A stretch of 48,882 nucleotides of DNA from Pseudonocardia sp. 73-21. GTDB taxonomy: Bacteria; Actinomycetota; Actinomycetes; Mycobacteriales; Pseudonocardiaceae. Position numbers and translations under genes: made by a program. Shown here piece after piece: positions 31,599 through 38,869 of the stretch. How positions within the stretch are numbered: position 1 is the stretch's first letter; each line of letters opens with the position of its first letter. The notes beneath the pieces are model-generated. The model saw only the letters and a program-made list of their open reading frames with translations, had not been told where the DNA came from and ran no database searches. The stretch is from assembly GCF_001899645.1 (NCBI RefSeq), contig NZ_MKVV01000079.1, positions 1-48,882 of the forward strand, in the 5' to 3' direction.

Positions 31599-32678
31599 AT
31601 GACCACCGCCGAGGACAGCGCCGCCCCCGACATCCGCCGCGAAGTACGCGCCTTCGCCCGGCATCTCTTCGGCGTCTACACCGGTGGCGCCCTGAGCTAC
31701 ATGATCGATCTCGGGCACCGCACCGGGCTGTTCGACGCCGCCGCCGCCGGCCCCGCCACCAGCGCGGAGCTGGCCGACCGGGCCGGGCTGCAGGAGCGCT
31801 ACGTCCGCGAGTGGCTCGGCGCGGTGGTCACCGGAGGGATCATGACCTACGACGCCGGCAGCGGCCGCTACACCCTGCCGCCCGTGCAGGCGGCCACGCT
31901 GACCGGCACCACGTCCAAGAACATGGCCCCGATGGCCGCCATGGTGGCGCTGCTGGGGCAGAACCTCGACGGCATCGAGGACGCGTTCCGCCACGGCGGC
32001 GGCGTGCCCTACCCGGCGTTCGACGGGTTCGCGGGCGTGATGGACCAGCTCGGCCGGCTCCCGCTCGACGAGCTGCTCGTCGACGTGTGGCTGCCGCTCG
32101 TGCCGGGCCTGGTCGAGCGGCTGACGGCCGGGGCCCGCGTCGCCGACGTGGGCTGCGGCAGCGGCCACGCCATGGTGCTGCTGGGGGCGGCCTTCCCGAA
32201 CTCCACGTTCACCGGTTACGACATCGCCGAGGACGCGCTGGCCCGTGGACGCGCCGAGGCGGCGGACCTGCCCAACGTGACGTTCGAGGTGGCCGACGCC
32301 GCCGCGTTCCGCCCGGCGGCGCCGCTGGACGTCGTGTTCGCGATCGACGCCGTGCACGACCAGGCCGATCCCGCCGCCGTCCTGCGCGGGGTGCACGACG
32401 CCCTGGTGCCCGGCGGCACGTTCGTCATGATCGACATGGCGGCGTCCAGCGACCTGGCCGAGAACGTCGGCAACCCGTTCGCGCCGTGGATCTACGCCAT
32501 CAGCACGCTGCACTGCATGACGGTCTCGCTCGCCCAGGACGGAGCCGGGCTCGGCGCGGCCTGGGGCGAGCAGGTGGCCCGCACGATGCTGGCCGAGGCG
32601 GGGTTCGGCGAGGTCAGCACCCGCCCGGCTCCCGGCCAGGCCCTCAACCTGATCTACGCGACGCAGCGCCCGGGCTGA
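31599..32678 (+). CDS. SAM-dependent methyltransferase (Rv2258c-like)
   Basis: 359-residue class I methyltransferase with an N-terminal winged-helix/dimerisation module (ELADRAGLQERYVREWLGAV, TGGIMTYDAGSGRYTLP) and a C-terminal Rossmann domain. SAM motif I is VADVGCGSGHAMVLLG (about 184-199), the acidic ribose-binding residue sits in FTGYDIAEDAL, and motif IV is VVFAIDAVHDQADP. The arrangement matches mycobacterial Rv2258c-type enzymes, whose substrates are unknown. The ATG at 31599 is chosen; no strong ribosome site is visible. It stands alone between BLUF debris and the VOC/WYL pair. Confidence 0.85.
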   Translation: MTTAEDSAAPDIRREVRAFARHLFGVYTGGALSYMIDLGHRTGLFDAAAAGPATSAELADRAGLQERYVREWLGAVVTGGIMTYDAGSGRYTLPPVQAATLTGTTSKNMAPMAAMVALLGQNLDGIEDAFRHGGGVPYPAFDGFAGVMDQLGRLPLDELLVDVWLPLVPGLVERLTAGARVADVGCGSGHAMVLLGAAFPNSTFTGYDIAEDALARGRAEAADLPNVTFEVADAAAFRPAAPLDVVFAIDAVHDQADPAAVLRGVHDALVPGGTFVMIDMAASSDLAENVGNPFAPWIYAISTLHCMTVSLAQDGAGLGAAWGEQVARTMLAEAGFGEVSTRPAPGQALNLIYATQRPG

Positions 32679-32719
32679 GGGGGCGTCGAGATCCGGGAGA
32701 TCGCCTGCGACGAGTCCGG

Positions 32720-33147
32720 TTACGAGGGCGACGAGGCCCGGGCGGCGAGAATCTCCAGGTAGTGCGGGTTGTGCATGATGCCGAGCACGTTGCCGAACGG
32801 GTCGACGACCGACGCGGTGACGAAGCCGGAGTCGCCGCGCGGGGTGAGCGGCTCGTCGTGGCGCCCATGGCGAGCAGCGTCGCGAGCGTGCCTGCCACGT
32901 CGTCGACGTGCCAGTTCATGATCGCGCCGCCCGGGGTGCCGGTGGCCGCGGCCGGCGCGTACTTCCGGTCGACGAAGCCGAGCTCGTCCTCGTCGTCGCC
33001 GACCCGGAACTCGATGTACGCCGGAGCCGCCGGCGCCTCGGGGAACGCGAAGTACGGCTCCAGGCCGAGCAGCTCGGTGTACCAGTCCCGGGCCGCGGCC
33101 AGGTCGTCGGCGTAGAAGGTGATGGTGGCGAATCCTCGGAAGGTCAT
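32720..33147 (-). pseudogene. VOC family protein, frameshifted
   Basis: A complete VOC domain appears if one base is restored near 32860: the N-terminal part (MTFRGFATITFYADDLAAAR, WYTELLGLEPYFAF, IMNWHVDDVAGTLATLLAMG) and the C-terminal part (EPLTPRGDSGFVTASVVDPF, GNVLGIMHNPHYLEIL) are in different frames. The likely original read GCCCAC where GCCAC is now seen, so one C was lost or miscalled. The intact product would be about 142 aa. It is divergent from the WYL regulator gene, and a perfect 23-bp dyad lies between them, so this is a regulated pair. The WYL/VOC arrangement is common in actinobacteria. Confidence 0.75.
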
Positions 33148-33167
33148 GGGGAGAGGATGCCGAGCTG

Positions 33168-33190
33168 AAGTGCTCACCTTGTGAGCACTT
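33168..33190. promoter_or_regulatory. Operator dyad of the WYL/VOC pair
   Basis: Ten-base arms AAGTGCTCAC (33168-33177) and GTGAGCACTT (33181-33190) are perfect reverse complements with a 3-bp centre. It lies 20 bp from both starts in the 62-bp divergent gap. Probably the site of the adjacent WYL-domain regulator. Confidence 0.75.
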
Positions 33191-33209
33191 TTCGTGGGAG
33201 ATTCGTCCC

Positions 33210-34148
33210 GTGCGCGCGGACCGGCTGGTGGCCACCCTGTTGCTCATGCAGGCCCGTGGCCGGGTGACGGCCGCGGAGCTGGCGGGCGAGCTGGAGGTGT
33301 CGGTGGCCACCGCCCGGCGCGACCTGGAGGCGCTGTCCGCGGCGGGTGTCCCGGTCTATCCCCAGGCCGGGCGCGGCGGCGGCTGGTCGCTCGTGGGCGG
33401 CGCGCGCACCGACCTCAGCGGCCTCACCGCGGCCGAGGCGCGCGCGCTGTTCCTGCTCGCGGGGCCGGTGCGCTCCGCCCCGCTCGCCTCCGCCCTGCGC
33501 AAGCTCGTGCACGCCCTGCCGGAGACCTTCCGCGCCGACGCGCAGGCCGCCGCCGACGCCGTCGTGGTCGACCTCGCGCGGTGGGGCGAGCGGGACCGGG
33601 ACCGCCCCCCGCTGGTCGACGCCCTGCAGGACGCCGTGGTCCGGCGGCGCCGGGTCGAGATCGGCTACCGCGACCGCGGCCGGCGGGAGGTGGATCCGTG
33701 GGGCCTCGTCGCGAAGGACGACGTCTGGTACCTGATCGGCGGCACCGCCGAGGGGCAGCGGACCTTCCGCGTCGACCGGATCTCCGGTCTCACCCTCACC
33801 GACGTCCCCGCCGAGCGCCCGGCCGACTTCGACCTGGCGCGCGAGTGGGAGCGGGTGGTCGGCGAGATGGAGCAGCGGCGCTCGCTGCTCTCGGCCACGG
33901 TGCTGGTCAACGCGCGGCTCGCCCCCATCCTCTGCGACCGGTTCGGCCGCCACAGCGAACGGCTCGACACCGTCGACGACGGGCGCGTCCGCGTCCGGGT
34001 CGCGGCCCCGATGGCGATCTCGATCGCGCAGGAGCTGGCCGGCTGGGGCGCGCTCGTCGAGGTCCTGGAGCCGGACCCGGTCAAGGACGAGCTCGCCCGG
34101 CTGGGGTCCGAGCTCGTCGCCCGCTACTCGCCCACAGCACCCCGATGA
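33210..34148 (+). CDS. HTH/WYL-domain transcriptional regulator
   Basis: 312-residue YafY-type regulator. The N-terminal DeoR-like winged helix (RLVATLLLMQARGRVTAAEL, then VATARRDLEALSAAGVPVY) is followed by a WYL domain (about 137-215, VEIGYRDRGRREVDPWGLVA, DVWYLIGGTAEGQRTFRVDR) and a WCX extension. WYL domains bind nucleic acid or small ligands. The GTG at 33210 lies 20 bp after the dyad. It probably represses the divergent VOC gene and itself. It appears intact although its target gene is frameshifted. Confidence 0.88.
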   Translation: MRADRLVATLLLMQARGRVTAAELAGELEVSVATARRDLEALSAAGVPVYPQAGRGGGWSLVGGARTDLSGLTAAEARALFLLAGPVRSAPLASALRKLVHALPETFRADAQAAADAVVVDLARWGERDRDRPPLVDALQDAVVRRRRVEIGYRDRGRREVDPWGLVAKDDVWYLIGGTAEGQRTFRVDRISGLTLTDVPAERPADFDLAREWERVVGEMEQRRSLLSATVLVNARLAPILCDRFGRHSERLDTVDDGRVRVRVAAPMAISIAQELAGWGALVEVLEPDPVKDELARLGSELVARYSPTAPR

Positions 34149-34203
34149 GGACGATCCCGCAGGCGGCCTGCTCGAGTCGCATCCACGTCGGTAGCGCACC
34201 CGG

Positions 34204-34341
34204 GAGGGCACCGTCACCGGGGAGGAACGCGAGCTCACCTCCGAGGCCCGGCTCGCGCTCTACCGCGTGGCGCAGGAGGCGCTGACCGACATCACCACGC
34301 ACACCCGGCCCGACCGCGTCGAGCTGGACGTGCCGGCGTGA
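34204..34341 (+). pseudogene. Histidine-kinase C-terminal remnant
   Basis: A 45-residue open stretch reads ELTSEARLALYRVAQEALTD followed by DRVELDVPA and a stop, the start of the HATPase region of NarL/DegU-type sensor kinases (usually LYRIAQEALTNVxRHA). Everything before and after is gone. Its stop overlaps the response-regulator fragment start as GTGA, the junction expected of an original kinase-regulator operon. Confidence 0.6.
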
Positions 34342-34442
34342 CGACCATCAGGGTGCTCGTCGCCGACGACCAGCGCGTCGTCCGGGAAGGCCTGTCGATG
34401 ATCGGCTGTGTCCCGGGTGAGGTCATCCCTACCGCCCGGTGA
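34338..34442 (+). pseudogene. Response-regulator N-terminal remnant
   Basis: 34 codons from GTG 34338: VTTIRVLVADDQRVVREGLS then MIGCVPGEVIP and stop. This is the first strand and helix of a NarL-type receiver domain, including the acidic pair. The rest of the receiver and the DNA-binding domain are missing; the fragment runs 14 bp into the 3' end of the DinB-type gene, so the deletion probably removed the rest of the operon. Confidence 0.65.
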
Positions 34443-34941
34443 CCCCGTCGATGGCCTCGCGCAGCAGGTCCGCGTGGCCGTTGTGCCGCGCGTACTCGCC
34501 GATCATGTGGACGTGCACCATCCGCAGGGACAGCAGGTCGCCGTGCACCTCGGTCTCCTGCGTGAACGGCACGTCCGCGACGGCCTCGTCCGCGAGCCGC
34601 CACTCCTCGCGCAGCGCCGCCACCTCCTGCTCGGCCCGGGCGGGATCGACGTCGGCGAAGTCGGCAGGGTCACCGGGGCCGCCGTGCAGGGCCGGGACGT
34701 CGAGCCCGGCCACCCGCTGCCGGAACCAGATGCGCTCCACCTTGGCCATGTGGCGCACCAGCCCCAGCAGCGACAGCGTCGACGACGGCACCGGCCGGGC
34801 GGACATCTGCTCGGCGGTCAGGCCCGAGCAGATGTTGAGCAGGGTCGACCGCTGCCACGCGAGGTAGCCCTCGAGGATCGGGCGGTCGGCACCGGTCAGC
34901 GGACCGTCGGCGGAGTCGGCTGGGGGCGAGGTCCAGGTCAT
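34429..34941 (-). CDS. DinB family protein (DUF664 type)
   Basis: 170-residue DinB-like four-helix protein. LAWQRSTLLNICSGLTAEQM, LLGLVRHMAKVERIWFR (first metal-ligand His) and VHMIGEYARHNGHADLLREA (two further His) give the three-His metal site of the family. Such proteins are often thiol-dependent (mycothiol or bacillithiol) transferases. The ATG at 34941 lies 22 bp downstream of the maleylpyruvate-isomerase-like gene, so it probably belongs to the ECF42 operon. Its last 14 bp overlap a response-regulator remnant on the other strand. Confidence 0.85.
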   Translation of the reverse strand: MTWTSPPADSADGPLTGADRPILEGYLAWQRSTLLNICSGLTAEQMSARPVPSSTLSLLGLVRHMAKVERIWFRQRVAGLDVPALHGGPGDPADFADVDPARAEQEVAALREEWRLADEAVADVPFTQETEVHGDLLSLRMVHVHMIGEYARHNGHADLLREAIDGVTGR

Positions 34942-34962
34942 CGCCCCATCCTGACGGATCGG

Positions 34963-35589
34963 TCAGCGTGCGGCGCTGAAGCGCGCGGCCCGTTCGCCGT
35001 GCAGCCGGCCGGGCGGCAGCCGCCGGCCGCACACGAGCAGGAGCAGGTCCTGGGCGTGGGCGTGGATCTCGGCGCCGTCGCCGAACGTCCAGTCGAGGTC
35101 GTCGGCGACGAGCCGGGTTCCGTCCAGGTCCACCCCGAAGTAGGAGCGGGACGCGGCGAGGCCGCCCAGGACGACGCGGATCCGCTCCGCGGGCACACGC
35201 CGATCGACGCCGAGGGCCACCGTGATGTCCAGGCCGTGGATCACGTCGTGCGACAGCGCACCGGCGAACCCGCCGCCCGGCGGTTTCCAGGGGTGGTCGA
35301 CGTTGTCGGCGAGCGCGGCGAGGAGCTCCGCGGACGTCAGGGACGCCGCGTCGCGCCGGGCACTCCGGTCGGCCATGCGGTTGAAGTTCCCGCCGGCGCG
35401 CACCAGCCCGAGGACGACCCTCGGCACCGAGTAGCGGAACGGCATCGTCATGTGCGCCACGACCTCGCGGACGCGCCATCCCGCGCACAGCGTCGGCGCG
35501 TCCCAGTCGGGTTCGGGCAGGTCGGCCAGTACGGCGGCGAGATCGCGGCGCTCGGCCGCGATCGCCGCCCGGATGTCGGTGTCGGTCAC
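34963..35589 (-). CDS. Maleylpyruvate isomerase family (mycothiol-dependent type) protein
   Basis: 208-residue protein of the TIGR03083/maleylpyruvate isomerase N-terminal superfamily. PTLCAGWRVREVVAHMTMPF carries the first His; GALSHDVIHGLDITVALG has a His-x3-His in place of the Glu-x3-His of true maleylpyruvate isomerases, so the reaction is probably different. The GTG follows AGGAGGACAC and overlaps the stop of the sigma-factor gene (GTGA), placing it in the ECF42 operon. No gentisate genes are near, unlike the homologue at 8319-9026. Confidence 0.82.
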   Translation of the reverse strand: MTDTDIRAAIAAERRDLAAVLADLPEPDWDAPTLCAGWRVREVVAHMTMPFRYSVPRVVLGLVRAGGNFNRMADRSARRDAASLTSAELLAALADNVDHPWKPPGGGFAGALSHDVIHGLDITVALGVDRRVPAERIRVVLGGLAASRSYFGVDLDGTRLVADDLDWTFGDGAEIHAHAQDLLLLVCGRRLPPGRLHGERAARFSAAR

Positions 35590-36860
35590 GTGTCCTCCTC
35601 GGTGGGGTCCGTCGTCCTCACGACGAACGGCGGATCCCCGGGAGGACACCCGAGCTCGCTCATCCTGCGGGTGAGGTAGCGGCGCTCGGTGTCGGTGGGG
35701 GCCAGCGCCAGGGCGGCGCGGTAGGCCGCCGCGGCCCCGGCGTGCCGGCCGAGCCGGCGCAGGAGGTCCGCCCTCGTGGCCGGGAGCAGGTGATGGCCCG
35801 CGAGCGAGCCGGCGGCGTCCAGTGCGTCGACCAGCGCCAACCCGGCCGCGGGACCGGCCGCCATCCCCACCGCGACGGCCCGGTTGAGCTCCACCACCGG
35901 CGACGGAACCAGGCGCACGAGCTGCCCGTACAGCGCCGCGATCTGCGCCCAGTCGGTGTCGGCGGCGTCGGCGACCGTCACGTGGCACGCGGCGATCGCG
36001 GCCTGGACCTGGTAGCGGCCCGGCCGTCCGCGGCGCAGCGCGGCGTCGAGCAGGTCGACGCCCTCCCCGATCTGCCCGGTGTCCCAGCGGGAACGGTCCT
36101 GCTCCTCCAGCGTCACCAGATCGCCCGCCGCGTCGAGCCGGGCGGCCCGCCGGGCGTCATGGAACAGCATCAGCGCGAGCAGACCGACGGCCTCGGGTTC
36201 GTCCGGCATCAGCGCGACCAGCATCCGCACGAGACGGATGGCCTCCGCACTCAGGTCCTGCCGCACCAGGTCCACGCCTGCGGTGGCGGCGTAGCCCTCG
36301 GTGAACAGGAGGTACAGCACGGCCAGCACCGCCGGGACGCGCTCGGGCAGCAGGTGCGCGGGCGGCACCCGGTAGGGGATGCCCGCGTTCCTGATCTTCT
36401 GCTTCACCCGCACCAGGCGCTTGGCCATCGCCGGCTCGCCGACCAGGAACGCCCGCGCGATCTCCGCGGTCGTCAGCCCGGCAAGGGTCCGCAGCGTGAG
36501 CGCGACCTGCGACTCGACCGCGAGCGCCGGGTGGCAGCAGGTGAACATCAGCCGCAGCCGGTCGTCGGGTTCGGCCCGGGACTCCTCGGCCTGCTCCGCC
36601 ATCTCCTGCAGCTTCGCCGCACCGACCGCCTCCCGGCGCAGCCGGTCGATGGCGCGGTGGCGCGCGGTGGTGGTGAGCCAGGCACCGGGCCGGTCGGGGA
36701 CGCCGTCGCGCGGCCAGCGCTCCCACGCCGCCGCGAACGCCTCCTGCACGCACTCCTCGGCCAGGTCCCAGTCGCCGGTGACCCGGATCAGGGTGGCCAC
36801 GATCCGGCCCCACTCGAGCCGGAACGCCTCGCCGATCGCGGCCTCGACCGCCGCGTTCAC
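35586..36860 (-). CDS. ECF42-type RNA polymerase sigma factor with C-terminal helical domain
   Basis: 424-residue extracytoplasmic-function sigma factor. Sigma2 (about 10-75, ATLIRVTGDWDLAEECVQEA, then RPGAWLTTTARHRAIDRLRR), sigma4 (about 115-165, ESQVALTLRTLAGLTTAEIA), then a long TPR-like extension (from about 180) with VLAVLYLLFTEGYAA, AIAACHVTVADAADTDWAQI and RAALALAPTDTERRYL. This architecture and the upstream DGPF/YCII gene are the hallmark of group ECF42, which works without an anti-sigma factor. The GTG at 36860 overlaps the YCII stop (GTGA); the next gene overlaps its stop likewise. Confidence 0.9.
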   Translation of the reverse strand: MNAAVEAAIGEAFRLEWGRIVATLIRVTGDWDLAEECVQEAFAAAWERWPRDGVPDRPGAWLTTTARHRAIDRLRREAVGAAKLQEMAEQAEESRAEPDDRLRLMFTCCHPALAVESQVALTLRTLAGLTTAEIARAFLVGEPAMAKRLVRVKQKIRNAGIPYRVPPAHLLPERVPAVLAVLYLLFTEGYAATAGVDLVRQDLSAEAIRLVRMLVALMPDEPEAVGLLALMLFHDARRAARLDAAGDLVTLEEQDRSRWDTGQIGEGVDLLDAALRRGRPGRYQVQAAIAACHVTVADAADTDWAQIAALYGQLVRLVPSPVVELNRAVAVGMAAGPAAGLALVDALDAAGSLAGHHLLPATRADLLRRLGRHAGAAAAYRAALALAPTDTERRYLTRRMSELGCPPGDPPFVVRTTDPTEEDT

Positions 36861-37180
36861 GGGGTGCGGATCGGCCGGACCTCGATCGACCCGTAGGTCG
36901 CGGCCGGATGCTTCGACGCCACCTCGACCGCCTCGTCCAGGTCGGCGCACTCCACGATGCAGAAGCCGCCGACCTGCTCGCGGGTCTCGGCGAACGGCCC
37001 GTCGGTCAGCAGCACGGCGTCCTCGCGCACCCGCACCGTGGTCGCGTCGGCGGGCGGGTGCAGCCCGGCCCCGCCCTGCAGGACCCCGCGCCGCACCATC
37101 TCGACGTCCCAGCCTCCGCAGCCGTCGTCGGCGTGGGCTGCGGCCGACTCGTCACCACAGATCAGCAACAGGTACTTCAC
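36857..37180 (-). CDS. YCII/DGPF-domain protein
   Basis: 107-residue YCII-related protein with the DGPF signature (LLTDGPFAETREQVGGFCIV, about 56-75), opening KYLLLICGDE and ending YGSIEVRPI. These small alpha/beta-barrel proteins almost always accompany ECF42 sigma factors and are considered their regulatory partner or target. The GTG at 37180 has GCGAGGAGGG as ribosome site. First gene of the four-gene operon YCII, ECF42, isomerase-like, DinB. Confidence 0.9.
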   Translation of the reverse strand: MKYLLLICGDESAAAHADDGCGGWDVEMVRRGVLQGGAGLHPPADATTVRVREDAVLLTDGPFAETREQVGGFCIVECADLDEAVEVASKHPAATYGSIEVRPIRTP

Positions 37181-37238
37181 GACACCCTCCTCGCACGCGG
37201 TCCACCACCACGACGAACGGGAACGCGCGGCGAGGACA

Positions 37239-38279
37239 CTAGAACAGCGCGAGCTGGTCGGACGCCCGGCGGGGCGGCAGCGGCGGGTGGGTACGCCGCG
37301 CGGGCCGCGGCGCCCACGACGGCTCGACGGCCGGCGCCACGGGCCCGGAGCCGTCGCGGGCGAGCGCGCGCAGGGCGGCGGCGGTGGTCCAGTGCAGGTC
37401 CTGGCCGGAGTAGGTGGCGCGGACCGCCTCGACCGGCAGCGGCAGTGCCCCGACCTCGCCCGAGAGGTCGACGGCGACGTGCGGGTGCATGGTCATGACC
37501 TGGCAGTTGAGATCCCACGCCGCCCGGGACGCGGGCTCGGCCAACCGGGCAGCGCGGGCCGGGCCGATCGCCTCGACGACCCGTCCACCGTCGGCGTCGA
37601 GGTCGGCGAAGGCGGCCGGCACCGAGCCGAGCGCGGCGAGCAGCCGGGCCGCGGTGCGGGGGCCGAACCCCTTGACGCCCGGCAGGTTGTCCGACGGGTC
37701 GCCGCGCAGCGCCGCGAAGTCGCGGTACTGCTCCGGCCGCACGCCGAGCATCAGCTCCAGCCGTTCCGACGTCAGCATCGGGGAGGCCTCGACCCCGCCG
37801 TTGATGATCCGCAGGACGCGGGTGTGGGCGTCGATGAGCCCGAACGCGTCCCGATCCGACGTCATGACGACGGTGGTGGCGTCGAGCGCGGGCGCCTGTG
37901 CCGCCACCGAGGCCAGCACGTCGTCGGCCTCCAGACCGTCGGGGACGACGACCTGCAGGCCCAGCCCGCACAGGACGTCGGCGGCCGCGGTGAGCTGGTC
38001 CACGAGCGTGTCCAGCTTGTCGGGCCGCTGCGCCTTGTACTGCGGCCACCGCTCCCGCCGGACACTGGCGGCCGGGTCGTCGAAGCCGACGACGACGAGG
38101 TCCGGGTCGACGCGGTCCACGGCCGCCACCAGCTGGGCGAGCAGCCCGCGCACGGCCCACATCGGCCGTCCGTCGGCGTCGCGGAAGCCGCTCGTGGCCT
38201 GGGAGTGGAAGGCCCGGTGCACGATCGCGTTGCCGTCGACGGCGAGCACGACCCGGGGCACCCCACGACTGTGCCCCAT
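37239..38279 (-). CDS. 5'-3' exonuclease (PolA N-terminal type)
   Basis: 346-residue stand-alone homologue of the 5' nuclease domain of DNA polymerase I, predicted to remove RNA primers or flaps. Acidic metal sites lie in VVLAVDGNAIVHRAFHS, VVGFDDPAASVRRERW, GLEADDVLASVAA, VVMTSDRDAFGLID and ALRGDPSDNLPGVKGFGPRT (helix-hairpin-helix). The last third (from about 310) is disordered and Pro/Arg-rich, and the protein ends DQLALF, close to the QLxLF beta-clamp-binding pentapeptide. The ATG at 38279 is used; GTG 38261 (VPRVVLAVDG) is an alternative. It is not in an operon with repair genes. Confidence 0.88.
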   Translation of the reverse strand: MGHSRGVPRVVLAVDGNAIVHRAFHSQATSGFRDADGRPMWAVRGLLAQLVAAVDRVDPDLVVVGFDDPAASVRRERWPQYKAQRPDKLDTLVDQLTAAADVLCGLGLQVVVPDGLEADDVLASVAAQAPALDATTVVMTSDRDAFGLIDAHTRVLRIINGGVEASPMLTSERLELMLGVRPEQYRDFAALRGDPSDNLPGVKGFGPRTAARLLAALGSVPAAFADLDADGGRVVEAIGPARAARLAEPASRAAWDLNCQVMTMHPHVAVDLSGEVGALPLPVEAVRATYSGQDLHWTTAAALRALARDGSGPVAPAVEPSWAPRPARRTHPPLPPRRASDQLALF

Positions 38280-38333
38280 CGCCGCCGGATCAGCGAGAGG
38301 CGGGGGTTCCCCCACGGGTCCTGACGGAGGCGG

Positions 38334-38795
38334 TCACCCGGCCCACGCGGCCCCGGCGATCTGCCGGGTCGCCGCGTTGAGCCGGTTCCAGGCGTTGATC
38401 GCGGCGATGCTGACGAGCAGGCCCGCGAGCTCCTTCTCGTCGAAGTGGTCGGCGGCGGCGTCCCAGACGGCGTCGGGCACCGGGTCCGGGCGGTCCGCGA
38501 GCCGCGTCGCCGCCTCCGCGAGGGCGAGCGCGGCCCGCTCGGCGTCGGTGAAGTACGGCGTGTCCCGCCACGCGGCGACGCCGACGATCCGCTCGTCGGA
38601 CTCGCCGAGGTGGCGCAGCTCGCGGGCGTGCATGTCGACGCACACGCCGCACCCGTTGATCTGGCTGGCCCGCAGGTGCACGAGCTTGTGGGTGGTGGTG
38701 GGCACGGTGCCCGTCTCGGCCGCGGAGCTCAGCGCCACGAGGGCCTTGAGCGCGTCGGGCAGGACGGCGACGGGGTGGGTCATGCGTGCGTTCAT
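38334..38795 (-). CDS. Carboxymuconolactone decarboxylase / AhpD-like protein
   Basis: 153-residue AhpD-fold protein with the redox motif Cys49-Gly-Val-Cys52 and His56 (NGCGVCVDMH), so a peroxidase or disulfide reductase function is more likely than decarboxylation. LLVSIAAINAWNRLNAATR at the end is typical of the COE (CMD, oxidoreductase, epimerase) proteins linked to ECF41 sigma factors. The ATG at 38795 has ACAGGAG upstream. Divergent from the ECF41 gene; a match to the ECF41 promoter lies 24-50 bp upstream, giving a leader of under 20 nt. Confidence 0.88.
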   Translation of the reverse strand: MNARMTHPVAVLPDALKALVALSSAAETGTVPTTTHKLVHLRASQINGCGVCVDMHARELRHLGESDERIVGVAAWRDTPYFTDAERAALALAEAATRLADRPDPVPDAVWDAAADHFDEKELAGLLVSIAAINAWNRLNAATRQIAGAAWAG

Positions 38796-38805
38796 CTCGG
38801 GCTCC

Positions 38806-38832
38806 TGTCACATCGTCCGGCGTTCGCCGGTC
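38806..38832 (+). promoter_or_regulatory. Candidate ECF41 promoter for the sigma-factor gene
   Basis: TGTCACA (38806-38812), 16 bp, then GGTC (38829-38832). The published ECF41 promoter is TGTCACA, about 16 bp, CGTC. The -35 is perfect and the -10 matches three of four. It would make the sigma factor autoregulated. Confidence 0.6.
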
Positions 38833-38845
38833 TTCCCTCATGACA
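38819..38845 (-). promoter_or_regulatory. Candidate ECF41 promoter for the AhpD-like gene
   Basis: On the minus strand TGTCATG (38845-38839), 16 bp, then CGCC (38822-38819). Five of seven and three of four matches with exact spacing. It overlaps the opposing promoter, so the two genes share a bidirectional control region. Confidence 0.55.
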
Positions 38846-38869
38846 CCGCCCGAGATGAGGATGTGACCG

